A stretch of DNA of 64,000 bases from Ustulina deusta (taxonomy: Eukaryota > Ascomycota > Sordariomycetes > Xylariales > Xylariaceae). The translations under genes and the position numbers were made by a program. Shown here in pieces: positions 46,856-59,131 of the stretch; positions within the stretch are counted from its first letter, which is position 1, and each line of letters starts with the position of its first letter. Under the pieces are notes generated by a model that ran no database searches, was not told where the DNA came from, and saw only the letters and a program-made list of their open reading frames with translations. The stretch is taken from the NCBI GenBank assembly GCA_023159155.1, contig JAJNNX010000006.1, forward strand, positions 992,001 to 1,056,000, read 5' to 3'.

Positions 46856-47472
46856 TGAGAAATCAGATCCCTTTCGACTCACAAGGCTGTCTTTGCTGGC
46901 TCTGCAATGAGCCTGATGCTCTCCGATCTGGCTATCGCTGTGGTGCACCAATATTATATACACATGCCATCCCCCACTTTTCCGCCTCACCTACGGTTCC
47001 CCCTGCTACGCAATAGCTAGTCGTACATAGGAGCACCACCAGTAAAATATCAACGAGGGTGACTGTATTCAGATCTTCCTTTGTGCTGGTATCGTCGTGA
47101 AGGTTTACCTCGTTTCGGAACCAGCTGCGCCAAGCCTATTTTGATTCAAGCTCCAGCCAATCATGTATCCTCTTACTGCCGTCTTAGGCAATTTCATACC
47201 CAGAACACCCCCTGTTGTCGAGGGTTATGAGAAAGACAAAAAAGAGAAGAACGAGGAAGACACACAGATGAACGAGTGAGGGATTAGAGATATGAATTGT
47301 AAGGGAAGTCTATACCAATAAAGTAATAAGGCTATTAGTAATCTTCTTTTCCCCCCTGCTACACAACCCTTTGCACGCCTCTAATCAATCTATCCGAACC
47401 GCGTCCTAGCATTCGAGGTGGAATACCTAATCTCGGCATACCGCGTCGTTGTCAAGGGCACAACGCCCCAAC
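46856..47472. other. Stretch downstream of the RPL21 relic
   Basis: About 600 bp with no coding signal that I can support. It lies between the RPL21 relic and the 3' end of the minus-strand membrane protein gene. Confidence 0.4.
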
Positions 47473-47986
47473 CTAACTGCTTGGTACGCGAATTACCCTT
47501 TCTGTAAACTGGCCCCTGAACACAACGACCAGGATAATGATGGACGTGACGAGCCAAAGGAGGCTGATGATGATCAATACGCCCATCAGGCATTTGTGAA
47601 CTCTCTGGGTCTTGGTCATGGCCATTGCGTAGTACGAGATCTCGTCGCCGTTGATCCTCAGACGGGTGTCGACGGCGGTCGACAGCTTCTGCAGGTACTC
47701 GCGCGTATAGTTGGGAACTGTTTCGGCTGGTAATATTGTGTTAATTTGCAGCTGTCTAGGATTTAGAGGGGGGGGGGGGATCTTTTACAGTTTTCTTCGA
47801 TGTTGTATCTGGGGATAGCAGGCGGGACTACTGCTAGCCCATACTCATCTGCGGCGCCGTCTGTGGTAAGTGGTAGGTTCGGTCATTAGCAACTTCGCAT
47901 AGAGCCTTGGCGATCTCGCGTCACAAACCTGAGGTCATGGCAGCTACCGGATGGTGAGCTTCGGGAGCAATGGCCGACGACGCCAT
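47473..47986 (-). CDS. Small single-pass membrane protein, unknown function
   Basis: Exons 47986-47929, 47860-47789 and 47726-47473 join in frame to 127 residues (start MASSAIAPEAHHPVAAM). The N-terminal half is soluble and acidic (EEN...ETVPNYTREYLQKLSTAVD). One membrane helix follows (CLMGVLIIISLLWLVTSIII), then VVFRGQFTER and a short tail. The middle segment YTREYLQKLSTAVDTRLRIN looks amphipathic. I do not recognise a family. Clean splice signals in all three exons argue that it is real. The second intron carries an 11-bp G run (about 47768-47779), prone to length change but harmless in an intron. Confidence 0.7.
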
Positions 47987-48651
47987 CGTGGATATCGGTA
48001 GATGATGATGCTGTACTAGAACCGATCCTTCGCAATGCACATTCCTGGCCCATTGGATGTGCACGGGTGGTATTGGTAGGCAGATAGGATGTGCTCTAAT
48101 GGGTTGCAGAGTACGTTGCTTAACGACGGATGGAGAGTATTGAGAGCGAAGATGGAGCGAAAGTGCTGAAGGCCATGTCTTCTCGGCTAAGTTGGGACAG
48201 TTGGAGCTCGTTGTTCTTGCATCAACTAACTCGATATGTGACTGCCAATACCTCATTCATTACAATTTTTCATGGCAAGTGTACTGAAGGCGGTCCCCAC
48301 GAAGCTACTTACTGGCGTGTAAAACCCAAAGTGAGGTGACGAAATTTTTGAAGCTGTTATGCGTACTTCCCAAAGCCTTAAATTATTGATAAGCACCGAG
48401 GATGTAACAACGCATCGACGTCGTGGCGACCATTTGTACGGTTGCAAATATTCACCATCATCTGACTATATCCACAGGGCTTAGAGAGTGAATTTCCTAT
48501 GTAGATAGGCCGACTACCTAATGTCTGGTAAGTTCACATGCATCCCTTGCACCCCTTTTCCTCGTAGACTTCTGGTTCTAATCGACGTGGCCATAGAACC
48601 GCCCTTCTGTTCTCAGGAAAGACCGTTCACGAGTCCCACGCTTCTCTTTCC

Positions 48652-49488
48652 CTACGAAGCTCCAGCCCGTTTCTTCGTGAATGTCGTGACGCACAGTTGG
48701 CAGAGGTGGCGAGCGCAATGGGGGCACTCGAATGCCGTCAGGCCTCGCTTAGCGCCACAAACATCACATTTAACCTTCTTCCGCTGCTGGATTTTGGCGC
48801 AGAATTCAGAGTGTAGACAGGTCGAAAACTTCTCCTCCTCGGTGACGGCCCCTGCACGCTCCCACCGGGCTTGCTGCCCCTGGGTCTCTTGGTCAAAAAG
48901 GACTTTTCGCAGAGCCTCGGTCGAGGCCTTCTCCGCTTGTTTGGCCTCCTGTCTAAGCTCTTGCTGCCTTGCCATTCTTTCCCTTCGCCTCTTCATCCAC
49001 GCTCGCTCTTGCTCCCTTTCCTTCTGTCTTGCTTCCGCTTTCTCCTGTCTGCGTCGCGCTTCTTGCCATCCTCTCCCCTGCTCGGTAGCATAGAATTGCC
49101 AGAATATCTCAAACCGGTGAAACGCATTCCGTATATCGAAGTACAGGCTGCCGAACCCGGGATGGTTGAAAGAGTAATAGGTACGTTCACCACCATCATG
49201 GACGTCCTCCGTAGGAGAGGTGGTGTTCCGGCTCGCATCGTACCGACGTCGCTCAGAATCATCGGACAAAATCTCATAAGCCAGTTGAATCTAATACGGT
49301 ACGTTAATTCAGGCTGGGCCAGAGGTTCGTAATGCACATCTTACCTCTTGGAAGCGGTTGGTAGCCCCAGAAATATCGCCAGGGTTTTTGTCAGGGTGGT
49401 GCATCAGAGCCAATCGGCGAAATGCAGTAGTGATCTCTCCATGGGTTGCAGTTTGCTGGATTCCCAGCACGGCGTAGTGATCAGACAT
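48652..49488 (-). CDS. J-domain (DnaJ-type) co-chaperone
   Basis: Exons 49488-49345 and 49290-48652 give 260 residues. The J domain is at the N-terminus (MSDHYAVLGIQQTATHGEI, the HPD tripeptide in LMHHPDKNPG, and AYEILSDDSERRRYD across the splice). It is followed by a Lys/Arg/Glu/Gln-rich helical region and a Cys-rich C-terminus (KVKCDVCGAKRGLTAFECPHC...LCQLC), probably a zinc ribbon. J proteins stimulate Hsp70 ATPase; the client here is unknown. No signal peptide or membrane helix, so cytosol or nucleus is likely. Proteins of this layout are common but poorly studied in filamentous ascomycetes. Confidence 0.85.
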
Positions 49489-51737
49489 CTCAAAGTTGTA
49501 TAGATGAAAGCAATGGGATGGAGACTGCAGCGTCAGTGTAGGGAGGATTGCTGATACAACACCCCAGATCACGAGACAGGACCAACCCGTCAAACTCCGC
49601 GTAGATATCAGTATGGGCGGCACAGAATATAAGACAGAATTCTTGACGCCAATAGGCGTGGTTGCTTGTGAATGATTGATGGGCAGTTTTTTGGAGGTTC
49701 ATGGGAGGTCTGTGGAGCTGCACTTGATGAGTTTCATGTGTAATGAAGGTAGCCTAATCTAGATGCATCCGGGTAAGCAGTTACCTTGACACCTAGGCAG
49801 CGGTAGTAGAGGGAAAGAAGATATGAACGAAAGGTAAATGAAAAAAACGCGGTACGGGGATGTAGGTCAACGCGTGCAAACAGAACGTAGAGGTTGCCTA
49901 GCGAGATAGTGCCAGAGGTAACTTAGGTACCTAGGTACGCATCTACTACTGACATCATAAGAACTTGCTAGAAATAAACAAGACCTCATAATCTAGCAGT
50001 TATGGAGGCGGGATATTGGGGATTTCAACAATATTGGAATTCTGAAAGGACATACATATATGGGCGGGAGGGAGTGTGTAGGCACATAGGGGGAAGTGAA
50101 GAAGTTCGTCTGGCAAACTGCCATGTAGACTTCGCACTACTTTCGGCGTGGAACAAAGAGTAATAATTACTTAGGTGTGGGCGTGCGGAAGCGAGGCGAA
50201 GTGGTTATGAGCCCGGGTCGGTTGAGCGCTGTACGGCAGTTACCATGCATCTGCCCGTGGCCATATTTCGATCCCATTGGGTGAAGACCGTTTGAAATAT
50301 ACCTAGGGTAGAAGAAATCTCTGGGGGGAAATCCCAGGCAATAAAACAGCGAGGTCGAAAAGCCGTCTCGCACCTAGAACAAATCACTATCTTCCCCTGT
50401 CCTACAAGTTGCTATCAAATTGCAGCAAGAGTCAGCATATCCTCAGGCTCCCATGAGTGTCACATTGCCATGGCGAAGCCTGAAACTTTAGAAACTGAGA
50501 TGTCGTTTCAGTCGTGTGCTCTTTGTTGCCTTCATGGACGTTGACAATGGGCAATTAACAAGAAACAGCTTTGACTTTTAGTAATTACCTAAGTTTAGGG
50601 GGGAAATGTGCCATGGTGAATGAATTCTTCATATGAAGATAAGGAATAAAACATAAAATTAGTTCGATCGAAAATGGGTCCAAGAACAATATGTATAGCC
50701 ATGTGTTGGACAAAGCATTATGAGTAGATGTAGACTGGCCTGGGGGGAAATGATGCAAAATTCTCAAACCCGGACAAAGCCGCACAGGCGTAACGGAATC
50801 TACACAGATGTGCACCACGATTCAGTAAATACACCGCTAATCGGCCGAATGGCTTTGACTTCTGGCTCCAGTACGTCGTCACCGAGAGCGTTTACAATGG
50901 AAGGTGGATTCGCGCCGAGCAGACGTGTGCTTAGACTAGAGAGAATTATAGACCGAATGCAACATGTTTTCGTCAAGCTTGCCTACATACTGTAGTCGAG
51001 TCTGGCATTTGTGTGCCGGCAAGGGAGTTGGTTTTGGGGCCGCTTTGTATTTTACTTGTTCTTAGTCATTTACCTAGTACTGACACTGGTACGGGATGGC
51101 CATTCCGGTGTGTTGATCTTCTAAACACTATGAGGATTCACATTCTGTCGTTGCCTGGTGGTGGGAAAAGCTGATATAAAGCCACTAGAGTGGCGGCGAG
51201 AGGATAGAACAGGTATATATATGAATGGTTATTTTGATAGTATTCGAAATACAGACCTTGTGTATTTGCTGCTGTTTCTCCTGTTCACTCAAAAATACAC
51301 CCCTTTTTTTATAGCATCGCTTGGCCAGGTACATGGTGAGTCTCAGCTCAACCAACGAAGTTGAAACTAATCGAAAACATTGACACCTGAACACGACTCG
51401 CTCTGACTGTGTCCTAGTGGATTAACAGATGGATGCTAAACCTATACAGAATGGTAATGGCTTGACCGGATTGAAAGGCAGGTGAAAAGGGGGGTGGATA
51501 CGCTTCGATAGAAGACTGTAATGTGAGCGCTCGGTAGATTCTCTCCCCAAGGCGCCATGAGATGATCAATTAAGTAACGCCAAATACCAGACTCGTAGCT
51601 CAAAACTCTCTTTGTAAAGAATTTCTCGGGTACCTGATCTATCCTGACATCCCCACGCGATCTGCAGACTTGAAAGTTGCAGACGTCACCACCAGTAACG
51701 GGTATGCGTTTTTTGCTAAGACGGTTCTAATCAGCTA
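49489..51737. other. Gene-free stretch
   Basis: About 2.2 kb with no supported gene on either strand. TAGGTACCTAGGTA occurs at about 49924-49938. Open frames such as 50720-50995 and 51158-51364 lack codon bias, domains or splice support. Confidence 0.45.
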
Positions 51738-52354
51738 TTAATCTTCTCGAGCCACAAATCCTGTAGCCACGAGGGATTGTAGTAGTCCTTCAGCGTGCGC
51801 ACATATGCTCACTTCCCGTCGAAGGCCTTGTGACCCCTTGTCCGCCCAGCCCAGCGGCGTAGCAGGGGTAGCAAACGCCAGGAGCGAATGGGGGTTCATA
51901 TACTTTGCAAATTCGGACTCGAGCGCGGCGTCGCAATCATTATATACGATTTCCATCGCCGGTTCGATGATCTTGACGTCCGGCAATGGCTGGCGTGGAC
52001 CTCACCTTGTCTATCTTGATGAACGGCGGGTGAGTGCCCCCCCCGACGGCCTGCGAAAGCGATTCACCCTCGAGGGTGATGTTACCGGCGATGTAGATCA
52101 GCCCGACAACGCCGGCGACCTGGCCCTCTGTGGCGGGTTTGCTTGTCGAGATTCTTCACCGCGCCGCCGGCTACTACGCCACCCAAAGAGTGAGCGAGAA
52201 CGATGACGTCGTTCTGCTGCTCCAGGAGAGGAGGAAGTACGTTGTTACGAAGAAAGGAGATGTCGTTTTCGCAGGTTGTCGCAGTTGGATCTCCGGATTG
52301 CCGCTGGGGGCGGCAACTCGTTTGGGGCTTCAATAGACGTATGCCCGCCTTCAA
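51738..52354 (-). pseudogene. Alpha/beta hydrolase remnant
   Basis: Blocks in three frames on the minus strand line up as one hydrolase. From high to low coordinate they are NDISFLRNNVLPPLLEQ with the nucleophile elbow AHSLGG, then (shifted frame) TEGQVAGVVGLIYIAGNITL, then (shifted again) IIEPAMEIVYNDCDAALESE and MNPHSLLAFATPATPLGWAD to the TAA at 51738. The frame changes fall near 52135 and 51985. The N-terminal strand carrying the oxyanion region is missing. Family members are small cytosolic or secondary-metabolism esterases and hydrolases. A single intron does not explain either shift, so I call it a pseudogene. Confidence 0.6.
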
Positions 52355-53131
52355 AGGGTAGCTTCCGTTTCAAGGGAATTTATCTATGCAAGTGGCAGTG
52401 AACTATCCAAAGAAGTAGACTTCATTGAATCCAGGTCGCCAATTAGCGCAACCTGTTTGCTCGATTTCCGGTCGCGAGCCAAAGGCGGGTGAACTTTTGG
52501 CGTGCACAACAGGAGTGAGCCAAACTGAGGACTTCTGTGAGGCAAACAGCCAATATAAATACAGATAAAAGCAGATTGTGGGAAGTGTGATTACCTAGGT
52601 AGCAACGTTTTTCGCCGATTATTGGAGGTTACAATACAATTTTATAGAATCAGGACTATATAGGACGTTTACTGTTAACTTGACCGGGGGTAAGACAAAA
52701 TTATACATAGCGTCGTTAGTAAGCTGGTTTCGTTTGAATACCCCCATACCGGTACATTCTGCACTGCAAGTAGCCACTGCACACAGTTCAAGCTGGTACT
52801 ACCTACGGCCTGCCTGCCTAACATCTAACATAAGTGATCCCCGGAACCTTGCTGCCCCAATCCGATTGTAGGGCCCCGCAAAGAGCGTTTGTATGCAGCA
52901 CCCTTGTTTCCGATATGGGGAGGCTCTTGCGAAGGCTAAGGTAGGTATGAGAGGGCGAGATCATATATCATGACGTACGGGGTAGGCTTCTAGGCTGACG
53001 ACTGGCTGATCTTTGTTGCGCTTGGAAGTTCTACACTACTACCTCACCTAACCCTGTTGAATACCCCTTTTCAGAGTGTGAAGGCAGAACACAACTAGTT
53101 ACCTTCTCTGGACTTGGCTGCAGATCAACTA
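52355..53131. other. Stretch between two gene remnants
   Basis: About 780 bp without any supported feature. Nothing coding is seen. Confidence 0.35.
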
Positions 53132-53990
53132 TGGTGTAAGCAACATGCTCATCCGTCTACGATTATTCGCTAGAACAAACCTGACATGATCAAGGATCTC
53201 TCTTGGTCTCGGAAAACACACTCAAACATTTGGACCGAATGTCGTCAAGATCTTCTCGATTGGTCTTTTCACGGCCGGCTTGACTTACACCGGTGTCGTC
53301 GTCTTCGTGAAGCTGGCTATCCTCGCCTTGTATTGGCGTATCCTCCACAAAAACAGCAGCATTAGACTCCCTGTTGGCATCCTGACTACGGTCATCTTGA
53401 TGTGGGGTATTGCCGTGGTAAGTCCGTCTTCATCGCTGGTCTGCCTGTCCTACTAGGTAAATACATCATGGCTTAATCTTAGATGGGCAGTTCTTCTTAG
53501 CTCTGTTTCAATGCGGACCCCCGCGAGATTTTTGGGATAATACCATCGAACCTTCTTGCAACGTTGATAGCCAGAAATTCCTCTTTGCTATTTCTATACT
53601 ATATCTTTATCGATGTCACCCTTCTCAGTTTGCCTATTCCATAAGTAATCAGGCTGAATATCGCAAAAAAACTAGAAGCGCGCTATCCTCTCGATGTTTA
53701 CTCTTGGTGGATTATACGTGACCTTCCCGCCCCTCCTTGCTCCTTTGGGTTACACGCGGCTAACACCAGGAAGTGCCTGCATTGCCTCCATATTACGGCC
53801 AGTTACAGTAGCCACTCAACCCGACAACGAGGATCTGACCTGGAACATTGTGAATCAAAGTATTTGGGCTACGGTGGAGGGAAATTTAGCAATCATCTGA
53901 GGTATGTTTATAAAGTATACCTCGCTAGCACTCATAGTAAACTGAATTTCACAGCATGTTTGCCAACATTACGACCTATCAGGATCATCG
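53132..53990 (+). pseudogene. SAT4/rhodopsin-like integral membrane protein remnant
   Basis: The blocks FTAGLTYTGVVVFVKLAILA, FFLALFQCGPPRDFWD, IFIDVTLLSLPIP, SMFTLGG, CIASI, LTWNIVNQSIWATVEGNLAII and ACLPTLRPI occur in order, as in the fungal rhodopsin-domain (SAT4) membrane family. They are scattered over different frames. Frame breaks occur near 53595, 53640 and 53665, a TAG lies just before the SMFTLGG block, and TGA at 53898-53900 interrupts the last helix. The first membrane helices are missing between about 53175 and 53195. Real intron-like joins remain (GTAAGT at 53419; GTATGT...CACAG at 53902-53955). The family is often found near metabolite clusters; function is not firmly known. 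Confidence 0.7.
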
Positions 53991-55266
53991 TCAAAAGAAA
54001 TAAAGCTAGTAAAGCAGAGGTGAACGTCCCACAGATACGCCCCGCTGTTCAGAACCCACAGAAAAACCGCTCCCCTACTCATGGGCACTTTCGATGCTGA
54101 AATCAAAAGCCGAAGGAGAATAAGCCGGCCAAGCATTCACATCACACATGTGCACTACCAGAGGCACTTAAAGTAAGGGACTTATCAAAGAACAACAACA
54201 GACAAGCATGGATACAGCAACCCCTCTAGCCCATGTTGAGGCAAACAATCGAACAATCTAGGCAACACAATAACTGGGACTTCATGGAATATAATGCATA
54301 AACAACAGACTTACTCAAAGGACAGAGTGTAAGATCAGTCATTTAGCAGTCATTAAAGGATGTAATGCTATTGCAATATCTCTGACTCGGTACGCAAGTG
54401 TCTACTGGCTTACCGTAGTAGTACGTTGGTCTTAGGGATTCTGCCTTCTTTAGCTGCCTACGTTCCGCTTTGTTATACATAAACATTACCGTATCCCAAC
54501 CCCCTTTAGTCTACTCCAGCTATATCATGTTGAACAGAGGTGGTAATACAAACATTCCGGGCTCCCGATCTCTACCAGCGGATCATTCTCGCCACGACAG
54601 AGAAAACATTCGATATCCCTTGATTGTATCCCTGGATGCGTGATTACTGATTTTACTAAAGGATGGCATAGGTTAGGATTATTCAACATAAGCCACAGTC
54701 ATTGATCAGTTGACCTACTGGATCGGTGCCGCGCGGCCAAAACGATCGACAGGCATCGGTTCACCTACCACCAGCTTATGACGATGCTATGCTCGTAGAA
54801 CCAAAACGTAGCATGGGTATAGTTAAGGGAGAGCTTTCACCGAGGAACCCCTTGCACGCAATAATAGCAATCATAAGCCACACCAATAGTTGAACACCCC
54901 TGGAATAGCTCACACATCATAACTAATCATGTTTCTCAGATAGCCTCCGAGACCCTATGGAGTTCCTGTATAACCCACCCACCACCGTCCTACTCGTTGG
55001 CCTACGTCGTACGGTCTGTTCTTAATAAGAGACCAGCAGGACGGGATACTTTACAACCGGATATCACAGCACCGACATCTCTCAGTTCTCTAAACTCCTC
55101 ATATAATTTGAATTCAGACTGTTGCCGAGACATCCTCGGCTCACCAGCATATAGTAAGTCAGATTTAGCACCACAGACGTTTCAACTCTGACTGACATAG
55201 CATAGGCACAAGGCGAGCCCATGATACAGATCTTCCCCGGCCTCGACGCTCGCAAAATTCCTTCAA
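53991..55266. other. Gene-free stretch upstream of the 2EXR gene
   Basis: About 1.3 kb with no gene or RNA recognised. Composition is AT-leaning, with no clear repeats. Confidence 0.4.
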
Positions 55267-56046
55267 ATGCCTCGACGAACTCAGTCCAATGTAGGTAGTG
55301 AAAGAACAATAAGCATGCGCCCTATGCACAGCGTCATTGCCCATCCTCGGGAAGCCCCCCCCAACGCTGACGATCTGGCACAGAGATCATCTCGCATCGA
55401 ATTCTTCGGCCTGCCAGCCGAGATCCGCAACGAAATATACAACATCCTCCTCGTGATCAAGGGATCGATCTACCTCGAGAGGATCCCAGCGTCCGGTCCC
55501 ATGCAGGTCTGTGCCGGCGACCCGGAATGGGCGAGCTCGACCGGGCTGCTGCGTGTGAGCCGGCAGATGCACCACGAGGCGGCCCCGATCGCGTACGGCC
55601 GGAACACGTTCGTCGTGTCGCCCGACCAATACGACGCCCTGCGTCACTTCCTGACGCGTCTCGGGCCCCTCAACGCCAGCCTGCTGCGCACTCTCATCAT
55701 CGACTTCCCGGTGCTCGCGAGGTCGAGCGGCCAGCGCCGGCTGCGCGACTCGGACGTCCGCGGCATCCAGCTGCTCCAGCAGACGTGCACCGGCCTCAAG
55801 CGGCTGGGGCTCGAGATTCACCTCGAGAATGCCGAGCTGCTCGATCGGACCGGCAGCGCGGCCGACGCCGACATGTTCTTGGAGTACTTGCCTCAGGTTG
55901 ACGCCCAACTGCAAGGTATTCCGTCTCTGGAGGAGATTAGAGTCCAGTCCGACTGGAATGTATACTCGTCGGTCGTCGAGGCCATGCACGACAGGTACGG
56001 CTGGATAACCGACGATGTGGGCCCGTGGCTAGACAATGAAGAATAA
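55267..56046 (+). CDS. 2EXR / F-box-like fungal protein
   Basis: An intact 259-residue open frame. The segment IEFFGLPAEIRNEIYNILL is the opening of the fungal 2EXR (F-box-like) domain, and LLRVSRQMHHEAAPIAYGRNTF is its second diagnostic block. The rest is Leu-rich and may form helices. Such genes are numerous in Pezizomycotina, often strain-variable, and mostly of unknown function; an F-box role in Skp1-Cullin ligases is only inferred. Either Met1 or Met17 (MRPMHSVIAH) could be the start. The middle of the gene is much more GC-rich than its flanks. It is the only gene after 51 kb in which I saw no damage. Confidence 0.75.
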   Translation: MPRRTQSNVGSERTISMRPMHSVIAHPREAPPNADDLAQRSSRIEFFGLPAEIRNEIYNILLVIKGSIYLERIPASGPMQVCAGDPEWASSTGLLRVSRQMHHEAAPIAYGRNTFVVSPDQYDALRHFLTRLGPLNASLLRTLIIDFPVLARSSGQRRLRDSDVRGIQLLQQTCTGLKRLGLEIHLENAELLDRTGSAADADMFLEYLPQVDAQLQGIPSLEEIRVQSDWNVYSSVVEAMHDRYGWITDDVGPWLDNEE

Positions 56047-56567
56047 ATAGGAGAAAAAAAAAAGAACTGTATACTAGAGGCCCCTTGGGCTCAGGGGCAA
56101 GGAAGCCTTCTTTTTTAAGTGGTAATAAGCCACCCCTAGTCCTAGCTATACAACTCCCCCCCTGGCTTTAGTACTCTGAGTTGATTTGTATTAATATAGC
56201 TATTCTAACAGAATAACTACTTTATCTAAAGGGGTAGAAACTCTAAGGATATAGGGCTGCGGTAGCTATAACTGTTGGATTTAGTGGTGGGCGAGGTGGC
56301 GATGAGAGCTGTTGAGTTGTTATTGAGAGGAATCCCTTTAAAGGGGGTATACTACCCAATGGAACGCTACATGGTGGAATTAGTAGATCTATACCTAATT
56401 TATATAAGGCATAGTTATATACTTATATATAAGGGGTGTCAATACACCATACGAACAGACCTACAACAATAATAATACAACAGATCTTCCGGGCAATACG
56501 TAGCGAGATCGCTGGAGTGTTCAATCCAACAATATCTACATAGTTAAATCTGCTTTACATGTTTTTT
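56047..56567. other. 3' region between 2EXR gene and chitinase locus
   Basis: About 520 bp between convergent loci. It is AT-rich with several ATATA runs and no supported gene; a 65-codon open frame at 56275-56472 has no features. Confidence 0.35.
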
Positions 56568-59110
56568 TCAGGAACCGTGATTGGGGTCTATGCGAGCATA
56601 GAGGCAGTTATTCGAGACCGTGCCGCCCTGCTTCTCACCCTTTTTCGAGCAATCGCAGCTGTCAATGGGCACCCTCAGGTAGCGCATGCAATTGTCGAAG
56701 TCGGCCTTCCAACCACAGCCCTCCTTGACCTCGAACTCGAGGTCGAAGTGGTAGCCAGACGCCGGCTGCTTCGTGGCCGTCTTGCGGTAGTTGGAGCGGA
56801 TCTCGCCCTGCGAGTCGTCGTCGACGACGTTGTGACAGAACGACTCGGCCGCCGCCACAATGGCTTCGTAGTCGGACTTCTCGCCCGAGTTGTAACAGTC
56901 TTTCTCGTTCCGTGACGGGTCCGGGTCGTCCAGCCCATCACCGTCGCACTTCCCGTCGGTGATCTCCCACGAGAAGATATCCTTTCCGCCCTCGAGCTTG
57001 GTGCAGTGCTTCGCCGGGTGGTCGCCCCCGCTGATTATGGCGTACCCGGGCGAATCGGACGCTGTGCAGTCGGCACTCGTGTAGAAGCACGCCTTCAGGT
57101 TGCCCTTGGTAAAACCGCGCACGCTGGCTGCGATCACCCCTGTCCCGGATAAATATGGTCTGCTGCAGGAGATTACTTGATCGCCCCACTGGCTTACGTC
57201 GTCGACGGTGCATTCCTGGATAAGCGAGTACATTAGTTGCGTTTTCGAACCGATGTGAGGCAGGGTTTTGCTTACGCTGTTTCCCCAGATGACTCCCCAG
57301 TTGTATGGAGACGGCTCGTTGTCGCCATCGCCACCCCCATCGCCATTTCCATCTCCGTCTCCATCACCGTTGCCACCACCGCCGTCACCAACAGCATCTC
57401 CCCACCCTCCATCATCGTCTGGGGCGTCACCGTTAGTAGTGTCGACGTAGCACCCAAAACCTTCCGCGCACGGGTCATAATCTTCGTAGTTGGCGCATCC
57501 GAGGTATAAGAAAGCGCTAGGGTCCAAGAAACTGCCCAAACCGCTGAGTTGGCGAGGCAGCAAGCCGCCTAAGCCCCCGCCGCGCACCGAGACACGGACT
57601 GACGCATTCGTGCTGCCCGCCACCGCCGGATCGGCGATTCCCGGAGGCGCGTTCGCAGTTTCGTTGATGACCTGCTCCGGCTCGACCGCGCCTTGCTCGA
57701 GGGCTAAATCTCGGCGCCGTTTGGTTGGGGGGACACCGTTCGGCCCGTCGTATGCCGGGTAGTCGGAGCACTTCCAGTATCGGAGGCCCATCTTCCTCTC
57801 GCGGGTGAAGGGCGCCGGATTCGCGTCGCCTCAATGCCCGTTGATGTAGTCCTTGGCCCCGGGCGACGGGTACTGGCAGTACATGCTCGGGATGGCGCCT
57901 ATGTCGGAACTGGTGGCGGTGCCCTGCTTATTGGTGTAGTACTTTGTGGCCTTGGTTATGAGCTTGTCGTCCCACCAGGGGTCGTAGGAGCGCTCCCCCT
58001 TGTCGACATTGGCCTGGTTGACGAGCAAGAACGCGTTGCCGTACGGTTGCGCGCAGATATTTTTGGAAGTGTCTCTGCCGAGGTAAAAGTCGTCGTCGGT
58101 CGTGCCCGTGGGGTGGTTTTCGAATTCCATCGAGTAGATAAAGCCGTCGGCGTTGGCGTAGTTGTTGTTGCCGGCTTCGCGAATGAAACTGGCGAGCGCT
58201 TGCCCGTGGTTCTCGTTTTCGTCCGCCGGGATCAGGCGTAGCACGCGCTGCTCATTCCACTTCCTGTCGTTGGGGTTCCGGAGCGGGTCTCCGTTGGCGA
58301 ACGGATACTCCTCGACTTGACATCCGTTCAGTGTCCATCCGTACGTCGATGACCGGAATTTCTGGTGGTACCACGGCCTGTTGGCGTGGAGTCCGTCTCC
58401 GCCCGCCACGTAAGTCAGAAGTTGCGTCTTGCCGCGCTTCAGGATGGCCGACCGCGCGTTTGCGCAGACGTTGGGCCACTTCCCATAGTCGCACGTAAAG
58501 ACGCCGTGGTGGTCGGCGCCGTTGGGCGGCGGGTTGTTGCGGTAGTCGTGATTTATCGGGCAAGTGTTTCCTTGTCTCCTCAGGAGGCCGCCATCTCGCA
58601 GCTTCACGCTGTTACTACAGCAACCGGAAGATTGGCCGGCCTGCTCCTGGGACTCTTCTAAGTTCTTGTCTATTTCCTTTTGGCATCCCGTCATGACATC
58701 GTCGACTTGATCTGCAGGGACGTCACACCGGACCGTGAGAGTAGAAGGGTCGAATACGGGGTAGTTTCCGTGAGGACACAATCCCGTTTTGGTCTCAACG
58801 TCTGGTTGGCAAGGTTTGCCTTCGCTTCCCGGCGGCTCTGGGGATCCAGGCGGCGGTCCGATGGTTAGGATCGGACGGATCCCAAAAGTCGCTTCCTCCG
58901 TTACGCCCGCCGGCGGGTGGGCAGAGCGCGGGTAAATAGGGTTTGTCACAAAATACTTTGCATTTGTGACCACAATTAGATTTGCATTGCGGGCCGGACT
59001 TGCCCGTTTGGGTTGTGACTGGAATTGATGAGTAGAGTGTTGATGTGCCGTAAGTGATAGTCGAAGTTGGCGTCGTTATTGGCGTTGAAAACGAATACGG
59101 CCATGGCCCC

Positions 59111-59131
59111 GGGGGGGGGGGGGGGGGGGGG
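59111..59131 (+). repeat. G21 homopolymer in the chitinase linker
   Basis: Twenty-one consecutive G on the plus strand encode seven prolines on the minus strand in the linker frame. A length change other than a multiple of three would shift the downstream frame. The present length keeps the linker frame on both sides. Confidence 0.9.

Noticed and set aside
47449..47733. A plus-strand 94-codon frame
   Set aside because: It is the opposite-strand shadow of the spliced small membrane protein gene.
55387..55989. A 200-codon minus-strand frame opposite the 2EXR gene
   Set aside because: High GC keeps the antisense frame open; the plus strand has the conserved 2EXR blocks.
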